NCBI GenBank assembly: GCA_035532215.1 | Contig: DATKRK010000213.1 | Coordinates: 1-50,716, forward strand | DNA: 50,716 nt | Direction: 5' to 3' | Source of the DNA: JAICIG01 sp035532215 | Lineage (GTDB): Bacteria; Planctomycetota; Planctomycetia; Pirellulales; JAICIG01 | Part shown: positions 14,605-23,146 of the stretch, piece by piece | Position numbering within the stretch: the first letter of the stretch is position 1 | How the letters are laid out: each line of letters begins with the position of its first letter | The notes under the pieces: generated by a model | The model's input: only the letters and a program-made list of their open reading frames with translations | Told to the model about the DNA's origin: nothing | The model's database searches: none | Position numbers and translations under genes: made by a program

Positions 14605-16404
14605 ATGCCGCCCAAGCCGCACCAGAACGGGCACGCGCTCGCCGGCCATGCGCTGCGCAATTCGAACTTGCGCGCGCGGTCGATCGCGCGTTCGGCCGAC
14701 GCCCCGGCGCTGGCGCGGGTGGCGGTCGCCATTCGCGCCAGCGCCTTGGGCATGACGCGGCTGGAATTCTCGCGCTCGTCGGGCATCAGCCGCGGCACGC
14801 TGCGCGATTTCGAACTGGGAGTTCACAAACCCACGCGGCAGACGCTGCGCCGCTTCATCGCCTTTTGCCAGCGGAGGCAGGTCGAGCCCAAGCAGCTTGA
14901 ATCGCTCGAGCGAGAGTACGCGGGGTGTTGCGATTCGCTGGAAAGTCTGATCGCCCGCTTCGAGCTGCGAGCCGGTTCGGCCCGCGAACTGGCGCGGCGG
15001 ATCGACATCAGCACCAGCACGCTCTGGGAATACCGGCGCGGCAACTTTCCCTTGCCTTGGCCGCTGTTCGAGCGCTGCTGCCGCGCGGTCGGCGACGAGC
15101 CCGAGTCGGTCGAGGCGATTTGGCAGGCCTCGCACCGCCGGCGCCTCGTCGCGCGCGGCTACCCGGAAGCCTGGGCCGAACTGTGCGTCTGGTGCTGTCG
15201 CAAGAATCGCAGCGAGAGCGATCTGCTGAAGCTCGGCATGAGCACGGCGGCGCTGCGCCGGCTGGGCTATTTGGAGTTGCCGCCTTGGGCGGAAGTCGAG
15301 CAGGCGGCTCGCGCGCTGGCGCCCGACGGCGAGGCCTTGCTCGAGCTGAAGCGGCTTTGGCAGCGCAACGAGGCCGAACAGCGGCAGCGGGCCCAAGACG
15401 ATTTCGGGGCGCAGCTCAAGCGCCTGCGCGAAGCGCGCGGCATGACGCGCCGCGAACTGGCCGACCTGTTCGGAATCGGCGGCAAAAAGCCGGCCCGCAT
15501 TATCAAGTACATCGAGGAAGACGGCTATTATTCGGTGCAGGCGTATCCGGCGGGGCTGGCGGCGGTGTTGACCGACGATGCGGCCGTGCGACAGCGGCTG
15601 TTGGAGGCCTGGCAATTCCGGCGCCGGCAATTCACTTGCCGGCGCCGCCCCGAGATGCGCATCGATTTGCGATTGATTCGCGAAATCTACGGCTTCGAGT
15701 TCCGCGACATCAAGCCGATCCTGGGCTATAGCAGCCTCGAATATCAGAAGATCGAACGCGGCGTGGAATCGCTGCTCGACACGGCCCGCGAGCGAATCGT
15801 GCAAGCGCTCGACGAGGCGGGCCAGCGCCGCGTGGAAGAGCTGCTCGAACGGCTCGCTGCGCGCAAACGCGAGCGGCTGGCTTGGCGCTCGCCGGCGACG
15901 GTGACGGCCTTGATCTCGCTGTTGGCCAAGCGCGAAGGCGGGCTGGCGCCGTTGACCCGCAAACTGGCCGCCGCCAAGCTTGCCGGCGCCTCGATTCCCC
16001 GGCTGAGAGAAATCGCCAGCGGCCGCGACGTTCCGCCCTGGAAGCTGTTGGAGCAAATCGGCGGAATCTGCGGCGTAACCGAACTGGTCAGCGTGCGCGG
16101 CGACTGGAAGCGCCGTTACCGGGCCAAGCTCCAGCGGCAAGGCATCTCGCCGTTGGCGATCGAATTGCGGCTGCTGATCGCCGAATCGGCGCCGACGATG
16201 CGCGCGTTGAGCAAGCATCTGCCCTTCAACTATTCGGTGTTGGTGCGCGACCTGCAACGCATCGATCGCAACCAACCGCTCAAGTGGTTCCACGTCGAAC
16301 GCATCCTCGACGCGGCCGGATTGCGGACGAACAGCGAGCGTTGGCAGGAAATCCGCATACTGTGGTACACCAACCACGAGCGGCGGCCGGCCGTCGCGGA
16401 ATAA
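14605..16404 (+). CDS. Large protein of about seven tandem XRE-like helix-turn-helix modules
   Basis: A 599-residue, very Arg-rich protein with no enzymatic motif that I can find. It appears to be a chain of XRE-like HTH modules of about 75-85 residues. Clear ones are at residues 40-90 (GMTRLEFSRSSGISRGTLRD), 111-165 (SARELARRIDISTSTLWEYR) and 266-325 (LREARGMTRRELADLFGIGG). Weaker ones are at about 184-240, 348-400, 432-487 and 517-570. Each module ends in a similar hinge with a Trp or Tyr next to basic residues (IWQASHRRR, LWQRNEAEQR, AWQFRRRQF, DWKRRYRAK, LWYTNHERR). The tandem design suggests a protein that reads or coats a long DNA site. The start at 14605 is the first in-frame ATG after the AT-rich spacer. 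Family unknown to me. Confidence 0.75.
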   Translation: MPPKPHQNGHALAGHALRNSNLRARSIARSADAPALARVAVAIRASALGMTRLEFSRSSGISRGTLRDFELGVHKPTRQTLRRFIAFCQRRQVEPKQLESLEREYAGCCDSLESLIARFELRAGSARELARRIDISTSTLWEYRRGNFPLPWPLFERCCRAVGDEPESVEAIWQASHRRRLVARGYPEAWAELCVWCCRKNRSESDLLKLGMSTAALRRLGYLELPPWAEVEQAARALAPDGEALLELKRLWQRNEAEQRQRAQDDFGAQLKRLREARGMTRRELADLFGIGGKKPARIIKYIEEDGYYSVQAYPAGLAAVLTDDAAVRQRLLEAWQFRRRQFTCRRRPEMRIDLRLIREIYGFEFRDIKPILGYSSLEYQKIERGVESLLDTARERIVQALDEAGQRRVEELLERLAARKRERLAWRSPATVTALISLLAKREGGLAPLTRKLAAAKLAGASIPRLREIASGRDVPPWKLLEQIGGICGVTELVSVRGDWKRRYRAKLQRQGISPLAIELRLLIAESAPTMRALSKHLPFNYSVLVRDLQRIDRNQPLKWFHVERILDAAGLRTNSERWQEIRILWYTNHERRPAVAE

Positions 16405-16551
16405 CGCCGCCCGCACAGTGCCCGTGATCCAGGCATAAACGGACGCCATCGCCCGGGTAGTCATACCATTTGATGCTCTGTCAAGAAAAAAATCAGTGCG
16501 ATCAGGGACGCATCTTCGCCAGGTCTGCCGGTAATGATTGTCACCAGCTAA

Positions 16552-16825
16552 AGAGATCGTCCTGCTTTTTGGAGGACGAGGCAAGACGTCAAGCCGGCGC
16601 CATTACGGGTTCCTCTTCTTTGTTCCGGCTGCGGCAGACGCTGTTGCCGGCAAGTCAAGTTGCATCGAGAACGATTACATGCGAACGAAATCCGCAACTC
16701 GGAACCATCCGGAACAGAGAAGAGGAACCCGTAATCCGATGCAGCGGCAAGGACAGGGAGATCCCGGCGACGATTTCCCGCATCAAAAGGAGCGAAATGG
16801 GGCGTAAAAAAGCAGGACGATCTCT
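16552..16825. mobile_element. Element B (274-bp MITE), copy 1
   Basis: The ends are AGAGATCGTCCTGCTTTTT (16552-16570) and its near-perfect complement (16806-16825). A second internal inverted repeat is TTACGGGTTCCTCTTC against GAAGAGGAACCCGTAA. The length is identical to the copy at 27122-27395. Insertion is within CAGCTAAAGCTGG of element A, with a short duplication that includes TA (TA, TAA or CTAA cannot be told apart). No coding capacity is present. Confidence 0.85.
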
Positions 16826-16826
16826 A

Positions 16827-16958
16827 ACCCGGATTATTCATCAGCCCAGCTATTACTTGACAAAGCGCTCCATGCAAACCCGAAGCGCCAGCGAGGTAAG
16901 TGCGTTGCTCCGCCTCGCTTGCGCTTCGGGTTGGTGTGGGCTGATGAATAATCCGGGC
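16827..16958. mobile_element. Element C (132-bp MITE), copy 2, at the right edge of element B
   Basis: The sequence is almost identical to the copy at 6733-6864 but in opposite orientation. TA flanks it at 16825-16826 and 16959-16960. The matching uninterrupted site GATCTCTAAAGCTGG is present at the right edge of the other B copy (27389-27403). C therefore entered after B had inserted into A. Confidence 0.88.
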
Positions 16959-17130
16959 TAAAGCTGGCGGCAAACAATCCACGCACTTTTTCTTTACGCA
17001 GTCTCAAACGGTATCACTTCGATCGCCCGGCGAGGTTTCCCAGGCGGTTCGCGGCGCGATACGATAGGCGGCGCAAGGCGCCATGTGCCGTCTCCGTCCG
17101 TACACCACGCCAAGTCGAGAGGAACATCCC

Positions 17131-18675
17131 ATGCTTCATTCGTATCCGGCGATCCTCGCCCTGGCGGGGCTGTTGCTAGGGCCTGGGGCGGCGCTTGAAG
17201 CCGCAGACGCCAAACCGGCCCGACCGAACATCGTGATCTTCCTGGTCGACGACATGGGCGTGATGGACACGTCGCTGCCGTTTCTCACCGACGAGCAAGG
17301 CCAACCCAAGCGGTATCCGCTGAACGACTATTATCGCACGCCGAACATGGAGCGACTGGCGGAGCGGGGAATTCGCTTCAACAACTTCTACGCCATGAGC
17401 GTTTGTTCGCCCACGCGCGTTTGCATCATGACCGGCCAGAACGCCGCGCGGCATCGCACGACGAATTGGATCAACCCGGACAAAGACAACCGCGGCCCCT
17501 CGGGTCCGCCCGCTTGGAATTGGCAGGGCTTGAAGCGCAGCGACGTGACGCTGCCGCGGCTGCTCGAAGCGGCCGGCTATCGCACGATCCACGCGGGCAA
17601 AGGGCATTTTGGGGCGCGCCGCTTCGAGGGCGCAGAGCCCAAGAACCTGGGCTTCGACGTGAACGTCGCCGGCTGCTCGATCGGAGCGCCGGCCAGCTAT
17701 TACGGCGCGAAGAACTACGGCAACGGGCAGCCGCCGGCGTCGCACGCGGTACCCAGCTTGGAGAAGTATCACGGGAGCGACACGTTTCTGACCGAAGCTC
17801 TGACGATCGAAGCCAAGGCGCACGTGGCCGAGGCGGTCCAAAGCGGCACGCCCTTCTATCTCTATCTGGCGCACTACGCCGTCCACGCGCCGTTCAACTC
17901 CGATCCGCGGTTCGCCGCCCACTATCAAGATTCCGGCAAGCCGGCGCCGGCTCAGGCGTTCGCCACGTTGATTGAAGGCATGGATCGCTCGCTGGGCCAG
18001 GTGCTCGATCATCTCGACGCGCTCGGCGTGGCCGACAATACGCTGGTCTTCTTCCTCGGCGACAATGGTTCCGACGCGCCGCTGGGACACGAGCACGCGG
18101 TGGCCTGCGCGGCGCCGCTGCGAGGCAAGAAGGGCGCCCACTACGAGGGCGGCATGCGCGTGCCGTTCATCGCCGCTTGGGCCAAAGCCAACGCCAAGAA
18201 TCCCCATCAGCAGCGCCTGCCGATCGCCGCCGGCGCCATCCAAAGCCAGCAAGCGGCCGTTTACGATCTGTTTCCGACCATCCTCGGCTTGCTCGATCTG
18301 GAGTCGCCAAAAGGTTACGTCGTCGACGGTTCGCCCTTGGCTGCGCTGCTGACGGGCAAGCCGGATCCTGCTCGCGAGGATCGGTTCTTGATGCACTATC
18401 CGCACTCCCCGCACCGCAGCAACTACTTCACCGTTTACCGGCACGGCGCCTGGAAGGCGATCTACCACTACTTCCCTTCCGAGGCCTCCGAAGGCTCGCA
18501 CTACCAGCTTTACAATCTGGCCGCCGATCCGTTCGAGTCGCAAAATCTTGCCGCGGCCGAGCCCGAACGGCTGCGCGCGATGGTGCAGGAGTTGATCGCC
18601 AGCCTCGAACAGCACGACGCGCTTTACCCGGTGGCCGACGACGGCGTCACGGCGTTGAAGCCGGAGCTTCCTTGA
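17131..18675 (+). CDS. Secreted sulfatase (formylglycine-dependent)
   Basis: A 514-residue S1-type sulfatase with a signal peptide (residues 1-25). Metal-binding Asp40-Asp41 lie in FLVDDMG, and the formylglycine signature CSPTR is at residues 92-96 with a downstream GQNAARHRT. LGDNGSDAP near residue 312 supplies further metal ligands. The Cys must be oxidised by a formylglycine-generating enzyme encoded elsewhere. The predicted site is the periplasm or cell surface, where planctomycete sulfatases desulfate algal or other polysaccharides; the specific glycan cannot be read from sequence. I chose the ATG at 17131 because AGAGG precedes it and the signal peptide begins there. The potassium channel gene follows 19 bp after the stop, so the two may be co-transcribed. 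Confidence 0.92.
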   Translation: MLHSYPAILALAGLLLGPGAALEAADAKPARPNIVIFLVDDMGVMDTSLPFLTDEQGQPKRYPLNDYYRTPNMERLAERGIRFNNFYAMSVCSPTRVCIMTGQNAARHRTTNWINPDKDNRGPSGPPAWNWQGLKRSDVTLPRLLEAAGYRTIHAGKGHFGARRFEGAEPKNLGFDVNVAGCSIGAPASYYGAKNYGNGQPPASHAVPSLEKYHGSDTFLTEALTIEAKAHVAEAVQSGTPFYLYLAHYAVHAPFNSDPRFAAHYQDSGKPAPAQAFATLIEGMDRSLGQVLDHLDALGVADNTLVFFLGDNGSDAPLGHEHAVACAAPLRGKKGAHYEGGMRVPFIAAWAKANAKNPHQQRLPIAAGAIQSQQAAVYDLFPTILGLLDLESPKGYVVDGSPLAALLTGKPDPAREDRFLMHYPHSPHRSNYFTVYRHGAWKAIYHYFPSEASEGSHYQLYNLAADPFESQNLAAAEPERLRAMVQELIASLEQHDALYPVADDGVTALKPELP

Positions 18676-18694
18676 GGGGATTGGGCATCGGTCC

Positions 18695-19840
18695 ATGTAC
18701 ATCCTGCTCGCGCTGGCCAGCCTGGTCGTGGTCGGCCTGGTTTTCATCGACGCCTTCGAAGCCATGGTGCTGCCGCGGCGCGTGACTCGCGCTTATCGGC
18801 CGGCCCGGGCCTACTATCGCTCGCTCTGGGCGCTGTGGCGCGAAGTCGCCTGCCGTTTGTTTCGCGGCAAACGTCGCGAGACCTTTCTGGGCGTGTTCGG
18901 CCCGCTCTCGATGTTGCTCTTGTTTTGCCTGTGGGCCGCGGCGCTGATTCTCGCCTTCGGCTTGCTGCACTGGTCGCTGGCGACGCCGATGGACCTGTCG
19001 CGCGAAGAGCCTCTCGGGCCGGTCGCGTATCTGTACTTCAGCGGCGTGACGTTCTTCACGCTCGGCTTCGGCGACGTCGCCCCGATCGAACCGCTGGGCC
19101 GATTCCTGGCCGTGGCAGAGGCGGGAATCGGCTTCGGCTTCATGGCGGTGATCATCGGCTACTTGCCCGTGCTGTCGCAGGCGGCGTCGCAGCGCGAGAT
19201 CACGATTTCGCTGCTCGACGCGCGGGCCGGTTCCCCTCCGACGGCCGTCGAAGGTCTGTCGCGCGCCGCGCGAGTCGGGCGGATCGCCAGCATCGAGCCG
19301 TTTCTGGCCGAGTGGGAACGGTGGGCGGCGCAGTTGCTCGAAAGCCACCTGTCGTTTCCCGTGCTGGTCTATTATCGTTCGCAGCACGACAATCAGTCGT
19401 GGCTGGCGGCGTTGACCGCGGTGCTCGACGGCTGCGCCTTGTTCATCGCGGGCGTGAAGCACGTGAACCCCTACCAGGCCCAACTCACTTTCGCGATGGC
19501 CAGGCACGCGATGGTCGATCTGGCGCTGGTGCTGAAGGTTCCGCCGCACGAGCCCGAACCGCCGCGATTGTCGCCTGCTGGCTTTCTGCGGCTGCGCGAA
19601 CGGCTGGCCGAAGCCGGGTTGGAACTTGAAGACGGCCAGGCCGAACAGCGGTTCGCCGAACTGCGGGCGATGTACGAGCCGGTCGCCTTCGGCCTGGCGC
19701 AGCGGCTGATGTTCACCCTGCCGCCGATCCTGGCCGAAAAGCGCCCGATCGACAACTGGCAGACCAGCCCCTGGCTCGGCGCCACGCCCGGCATCGGCGA
19801 CCTGCCGGCCGTCGAGGGGAGAGATGAGCATTTTCGGTGA
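18695..19840 (+). CDS. Two-transmembrane-type potassium channel protein
   Basis: A 381-residue membrane protein. An N-terminal membrane segment (residues 3-23) is followed by a basic cytoplasmic linker, a second segment (about 66-93), the pore helix with selectivity filter TLGFGD (122-127), and a third segment (about 135-160). The remaining ~220 residues are soluble and rich in Leu, Ala and Glu, without an RCK/TrkA nucleotide-binding motif that I can see. The TLGFGD filter is a normal variant of the K+ signature TVGYGD. The protein probably forms a tetrameric K+ channel in the inner membrane, and gating by the C-terminal domain is unknown. GAGGGG upstream of 18695 provides the ribosome site. 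It lies just downstream of the sulfatase; no functional link is obvious. Confidence 0.85.
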   Translation: MYILLALASLVVVGLVFIDAFEAMVLPRRVTRAYRPARAYYRSLWALWREVACRLFRGKRRETFLGVFGPLSMLLLFCLWAAALILAFGLLHWSLATPMDLSREEPLGPVAYLYFSGVTFFTLGFGDVAPIEPLGRFLAVAEAGIGFGFMAVIIGYLPVLSQAASQREITISLLDARAGSPPTAVEGLSRAARVGRIASIEPFLAEWERWAAQLLESHLSFPVLVYYRSQHDNQSWLAALTAVLDGCALFIAGVKHVNPYQAQLTFAMARHAMVDLALVLKVPPHEPEPPRLSPAGFLRLRERLAEAGLELEDGQAEQRFAELRAMYEPVAFGLAQRLMFTLPPILAEKRPIDNWQTSPWLGATPGIGDLPAVEGRDEHFR

Positions 19841-19904
19841 CGTGCGAGACGCGGGGCATTCTCGTCGCGGTCAACTCGCTTGTGGAAAACCTTATTGCAT
19901 CGAG

Positions 19905-20035
19905 GATCAAATAACCTACTAATGCAATTCGAGGGTGCCTGGCGGCAGAGCGAAGCGATGCCCCAGCGAGTTGAGCCTTCGCCTAGGCTCAGCCGCCAGG
20001 CGCCCGCTGCAATAGAGGGATTTATTTAATCCCGG
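19905..20035. repeat. Palindromic repeat P, copy 3 (long form)
   Basis: The core GGCGGCAGAGCGAAGCGATG pairs with a complementary arm (CTTCGCCTAGGCTCAGCCGCC). Here the repeat extends further outward: TAATGCAA on the left and CTGCAATAGAGGGA on the right, with matching flanks in the copy at 34315-34430. It lies between convergent genes. Confidence 0.75.
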
Positions 20036-20039
20036 GTGC

Positions 20040-20714
20040 TTATCGGTAGATCCAGCAATTCGGAAGTTTCTGTTGAAGGAAGGCGATCGCCTCATCGTCC
20101 GCGCACTCAGGCAATTCAAGCTCCTTGAGTTGCGTGAAATTAGCCAGTATCGGAAGCGAAGCATTCGTAACTTGTGTGCAGCAGAGGTTGAGCAACTCGA
20201 GCCGATTTAGGGATGACAGCTTCGCGAGCCCCATGTCGGTGACGGCCGTGCCTGAGAGATCGAGGGCTCGTAAGTCCGCAAAGGGGAGCAATAGGTCCAC
20301 GTCGGCGTCGGAAAATCGCTCGTCAAAGATGGCAATATCGGTGACGTGCGTCAGACTGTAGTCCCCGAAAATTGCCGGAATCCAGGCGATGTATCGTGGC
20401 GGATCGTCAATGACGCCAAAATCGAGGACGCGCTGACCGCGCCCAAAAACGAGCGTGAGTTGACCGCCAGGATAGCTTCCACGCCCCATCGGCGGCGGTT
20501 GATACTCGTACTCGCCGTACTGCGCTTGAATGGACGCTTCGAAACGGAGCAATGCTTCAGCGCGGGAACGCCGAATTTGTCCGCGAGTCACAAGAGTTGC
20601 GCAAAAGCAAAACAGCAACGCAAAAACGAGGAAATAGCCGCCGTGCAAAAGTTGGCGAGCGCGGCGTCGGTCGGCAGCTTCGCTTGCGTCATGATTCGCT
20701 TCAAGCTCGGGCAT
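20040..20714 (-). CDS. Membrane-anchored leucine-rich-repeat protein 1
   Basis: A 224-residue protein. A basic N-terminus is followed by one membrane helix (GGYFLVFALLFCFCATLV, about residues 25-42). A linker with YQPPPMGRG follows, then about four LRRs of the planctomycete type (LRALDLSGTAVTDMGLAKL, LNRLELLNLCCTQVTNASL). The LRR part should lie outside the membrane and mediate protein binding. Such short LRR proteins are very common in Planctomycetota and unassigned. It is followed upstream on the same strand by a second LRR gene; the two share order and low GC and may be an old duplication. The start ATG at 20714 has no strong ribosome site. Confidence 0.75.
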   Translation of the reverse strand: MPELEANHDASEAADRRRARQLLHGGYFLVFALLFCFCATLVTRGQIRRSRAEALLRFEASIQAQYGEYEYQPPPMGRGSYPGGQLTLVFGRGQRVLDFGVIDDPPRYIAWIPAIFGDYSLTHVTDIAIFDERFSDADVDLLLPFADLRALDLSGTAVTDMGLAKLSSLNRLELLNLCCTQVTNASLPILANFTQLKELELPECADDEAIAFLQQKLPNCWIYR

Positions 20715-20832
20715 GGCGGTTCACGCGTTAAATCGAATTGAACTCAGGCCGGGGTCGCCGCACAGTCAACGCGCACGCCATGCGACGGTCAAGAATCGCC
20801 AGTCTCCTCCGTCAGGGCTTAGCTGCCTCCCT

Positions 20833-21477
20833 TTAGAGGCCGAAAGCCCTGTGTTGAATTATGCAGTCCCCGAGTGCTCGCCGCAACTGTCGGATTCCAT
20901 CGTCGTCAAACTTTGTTCTGTCGAGTACCATAGAGTGAACAGAACGCAACCGCATTAAATTCGGCGCCGCGGCATTTGAAACTGCGGCGCCGCTGAGATC
21001 TAACACGGTCAGCTTCTTTAGGCCCTGCAAATGGTGAATTCCCGCATCGGTTATGCCGGTGTCGGCGATATGCAGTTCGATGAGCGAGGCGCACCGACCT
21101 ATCTCGGCTAGATCGCAATCCGTTGTCGAAGTTCCATTGAGGTAAAGCTTCTTGAGCTTCGAAAGTCGGCTTACCGCTGGCAAACGCGGCTTCCCCAGTG
21201 CGCTTTCGCCAGGCATTAGCATCGGCATTTGGACCCACGCCACCGAGCGCACGTAGTCTTTTCCGAGCACCGTTTCCACTATTGACCACAGCCGCGGAAT
21301 GAGCGGCTGATTCCGATCATATCCCACGACTCCACCCTGCCGTTCGACAATCGTAACCACCTCTTGCTGTCTCCGGGCGCTGTTCGTCCAGCTTCCAACA
21401 CCGATAGCAATAACAGTCAATGCAACAAAGAGGCTTCTGAGACTGAACTGAACGACAGTCAACTTTACAACGCTCAT
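20833..21477 (-). CDS. Membrane-anchored leucine-rich-repeat protein 2
   Basis: A 214-residue protein with the planctomycete membrane-anchor opening QFSLRSLFVALTVIAIGVG (residues about 10-28). A region of about 70 residues (VVTIVERQGGVVGYDRNQP) follows, then four LRRs (LKKLYLNGTSTTDCDLAEI, LIELHIADTGITDAG, LTVLDLSGAAVSNAA). The FSLRSLF anchor is shared by many planctomycete membrane proteins of unknown role. It lies 118 bp upstream of LRR protein 1 on the same strand, so co-transcription is possible. Confidence 0.78.
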   Translation of the reverse strand: MSVVKLTVVQFSLRSLFVALTVIAIGVGSWTNSARRQQEVVTIVERQGGVVGYDRNQPLIPRLWSIVETVLGKDYVRSVAWVQMPMLMPGESALGKPRLPAVSRLSKLKKLYLNGTSTTDCDLAEIGRCASLIELHIADTGITDAGIHHLQGLKKLTVLDLSGAAVSNAAAPNLMRLRSVHSMVLDRTKFDDDGIRQLRRALGDCIIQHRAFGL

Positions 21478-21685
21478 ACATCACTGCTGGCAAGAGTAAA
21501 GCGAATTGGCAAAGGCAATCGGGGCTGTTGAAGGGCAGGTCAATTTGCCCGCTTCGTTGGCGTTTCTGATCAGCCTGGCTCGGGCTTTTTGGGCCGACTG
21601 CGGGGGAACTCACGAGGGAGAATGCGACTAATCCGCATCGAACACGTTTCGAGCGTCTTGTCAAGAACCTGCGCGAAGGCTTTGA

Positions 21686-22306
21686 AATCGGAGTCCTTGA
21701 GGAACAGCGGCCTGCAATAGCGCGAATCGCTTGCGATTGCGAGCAAGCCGCCGGGGCGATAAGGTCGGTTTGCCCGGCGGCCCCAAGCCAGCGCCAGCCC
21801 GGATTATTCATCAGCCCACACTAACCCGAAGCGCAAGCGAGGTGGAGCAACGCACTTACCTCGCTGGCGCTTCGGGTTGGTATCGAGCGCTTTGTCAAGT
21901 ATTAGCCGGGCTGTGAATAATCCGGGCCAGATCGCTCGACGGCTCGTGCCGCCGCTTCCAATCGCGGCTTGCCGAAACCACGCGTTGGGCAGTCCCAGAG
22001 CCGCGTTAGCAAGCGAAAAATCATGATTTATATGCCCCACGAAATCATAAACCGCCGCGATGCACGAAAAGGGCCAAAACCTCGGCCCGCAGGCAAAAAC
22101 GCCGATCGCGGTGATTTATCGAGATGCGTCGAAACGGCCGCAAAATGGGCGTCGATGGGGCATGAAATGCCCGGTTTTGGTCGCCGCCCGATGGCCCCGC
22201 GCGGCGAGAAAGCCTTGTTTTCTCGGAGGATCCCGCGACGCAGCGCCGATTCGCACGCGCGCCGCACGGCGATATAAATGAATCGGCCGAAATATAAATC
22301 ACCGCG
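21686..22306. repeat. Repeat E, copy 1 (487 bp plus an inserted element C)
   Basis: This stretch matches 28439-28928 over its full length in the same orientation, at about 90% by eye through the second half, apart from the 134-bp insertion at 21795-21929. Landmarks are GCGGCCTGCAAT, GATAAGGTCGGTTTGCCCGG, GATTTATATGCCCCACGAAA and the end GAAATATAAATCACCGCG. Conserved reading frames exist, but differences are spread over all codon positions, so it looks non-coding. The 200 bp before it (21478-21685) hold nothing I can name. Confidence 0.8.
21797..21927. mobile_element. Element C, copy 3, inside repeat E
   Basis: The left terminal repeat matches the other copies, with a 2-bp loss in the right terminal repeat (GGGCTGTGAATAATCCGGGC). 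CA flanks both sides (21795-21796 and 21928-21929). The matching position in repeat E copy 2 (about 28546) is uninterrupted, which gives a direct empty-site comparison. Confidence 0.82.
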
Positions 22307-22329
22307 GCCGTAGCATCCGCTCGAAGCGT

Positions 22330-22600
22330 CAACAAACGGCGCTCGTTACGATGCGAGAAATCGCCGCCGACTCTTCCCAGTGCTTGCGGCCGCATCGAGC
22401 TACGGGTTCCTTCTCTGTTCCAGACGATTCTGAGCGCACTGCCTTCGTTCGCATGCGATCCCTCGCGAAGCAGCTTTGCTTGCCCCCTTGCAACGCCTGA
22501 CGCAGCCGGAACAGAGAAGAGGAACCCGTAATTGCTCAGGCTTGGCGATTTGCCTTGTCCTCCGGAAACCAGCGATAGGCAAACTGTTTTAGAGATTGTT
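22330..22600. mobile_element. Element B, diverged copy in reverse orientation
   Basis: The reverse complement follows element B: AATCTCTAAAAC, GGAGGACAAGGCAAATCGCC, ATTACGGGTTCCTCTTC, GGCTGCGTCAGGCGTTGCAA, and CGATGCGGCCGCAAGCAC. The central inverted repeat is kept, while the outer ends are degraded, so limits are approximate. It abuts repeat E copy 1. Confidence 0.65.
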
Positions 22601-22627
22601 ACTCCGCTTTCACCGCGAAAGGGATTC

Positions 22628-22804
22628 ATGCCAGACCGATTCTTAATGCGTTTTGCATGCCCGGCTTTGTGGGCGTTCATGGCGACTGCGGCGCACGCCG
22701 AACCGCCGGAGTACGAGTGGGAGCAAATCACGCTCAACGCCTCCTTCGCCCCGCGAGACGGCGCCGGGGCGGTCAGCAAGTTGAAGGCATGGCCGGGCAA
22801 ATAA
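22628..22804 (+). pseudogene. 5' fragment of a secreted kelch-like protein, cut by element D
   Basis: The 58-residue frame starts with a signal peptide (MRFACPALWAFMATAAHA) followed by YEWEQITLNASFAPRDGAGA, the usual beginning of a planctomycete kelch-type beta-propeller. The next expected words (V-F-x-G-x-M-W-L-L-G-G-W) never appear. The frame instead runs into GGCATGGCCGGGCAAATAAT of element D and stops. No downstream part of the propeller is found before the next gene at 23147, so the gene is lost rather than merely interrupted. Confidence 0.6.
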
Positions 22805-23094
22805 TGGGGTGCTTGTGAAGTGCAAAAAGGCCCTCACTCCGCCATAGCGGGCCACGGCAAGGCGAGTCATTTACCCGGTGCGGAGCGTGGTTCTCCCTTG
22901 CTCCGTAGCCGCGGACTTCCGGTCCGTCTCCCCGTAGCCGCGGACTTCCAGTCCGTCGCCGGCCGGGTGACGGACCGGAGGTCCATCCTACGGGTGCTCG
23001 GCGAGCACCAGGCAAAGGCTAGCCTATCGCGAATCATCTCGTCCGCGCATTGCATCCGCATTTATCTGCCCGGAAATCCCCTCAAAAAACGCAC
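22786..23094. mobile_element. Element D, degenerate copy with internal repeat insertion
   Basis: The inner terminal words GGCATGGCCGGGCAAATAAT (22786-22805) and the right end TTTATCTGCCCGGAAA to AAAAAACGCAC (ending 23094) match element D at 37394-37666. The outer 12 bp of the left end are missing. Inside, at about 22902-22999, lie two GTAGCCGCGGACTTCC units and a complementary arm, a common planctomycete hairpin repeat absent from the 37-kb copy. Nothing coding lies between 22805 and 23146. Confidence 0.6.
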
Positions 23095-23146
23095 GCCTGC
23101 ATTTGCTCCGCAGCCGGAACCACCCACAGGTTCCGCCGAGGAGGCA

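Larger units (their letters stand above)
16460..17017. mobile_element. Element A, copy 2, carrying elements B and C
   Basis: The left end GTCATACCATTTGATG (16460) and right end GGTATCAC (17010-17017), each followed inward by GTCAAGAAAAA-like sequence, match element A. CACCAGCTAA (16543-16552) and AAGCTGG (about 16961-16967) are the two halves of the internal palindrome, separated by B and C. Subtracting both leaves about 150 bp of A, shorter than the 26935 copy, so some internal A sequence is also lost. This copy fills most of the 726-bp gap between the HTH protein and the sulfatase. Confidence 0.7.

Noticed and set aside
22045..22800. Long open frame across repeat E and element B
   Set aside because: It runs through repeat and MITE borders, has no domain-like text, and the matching frame in the other repeat E copy differs evenly at all codon positions.
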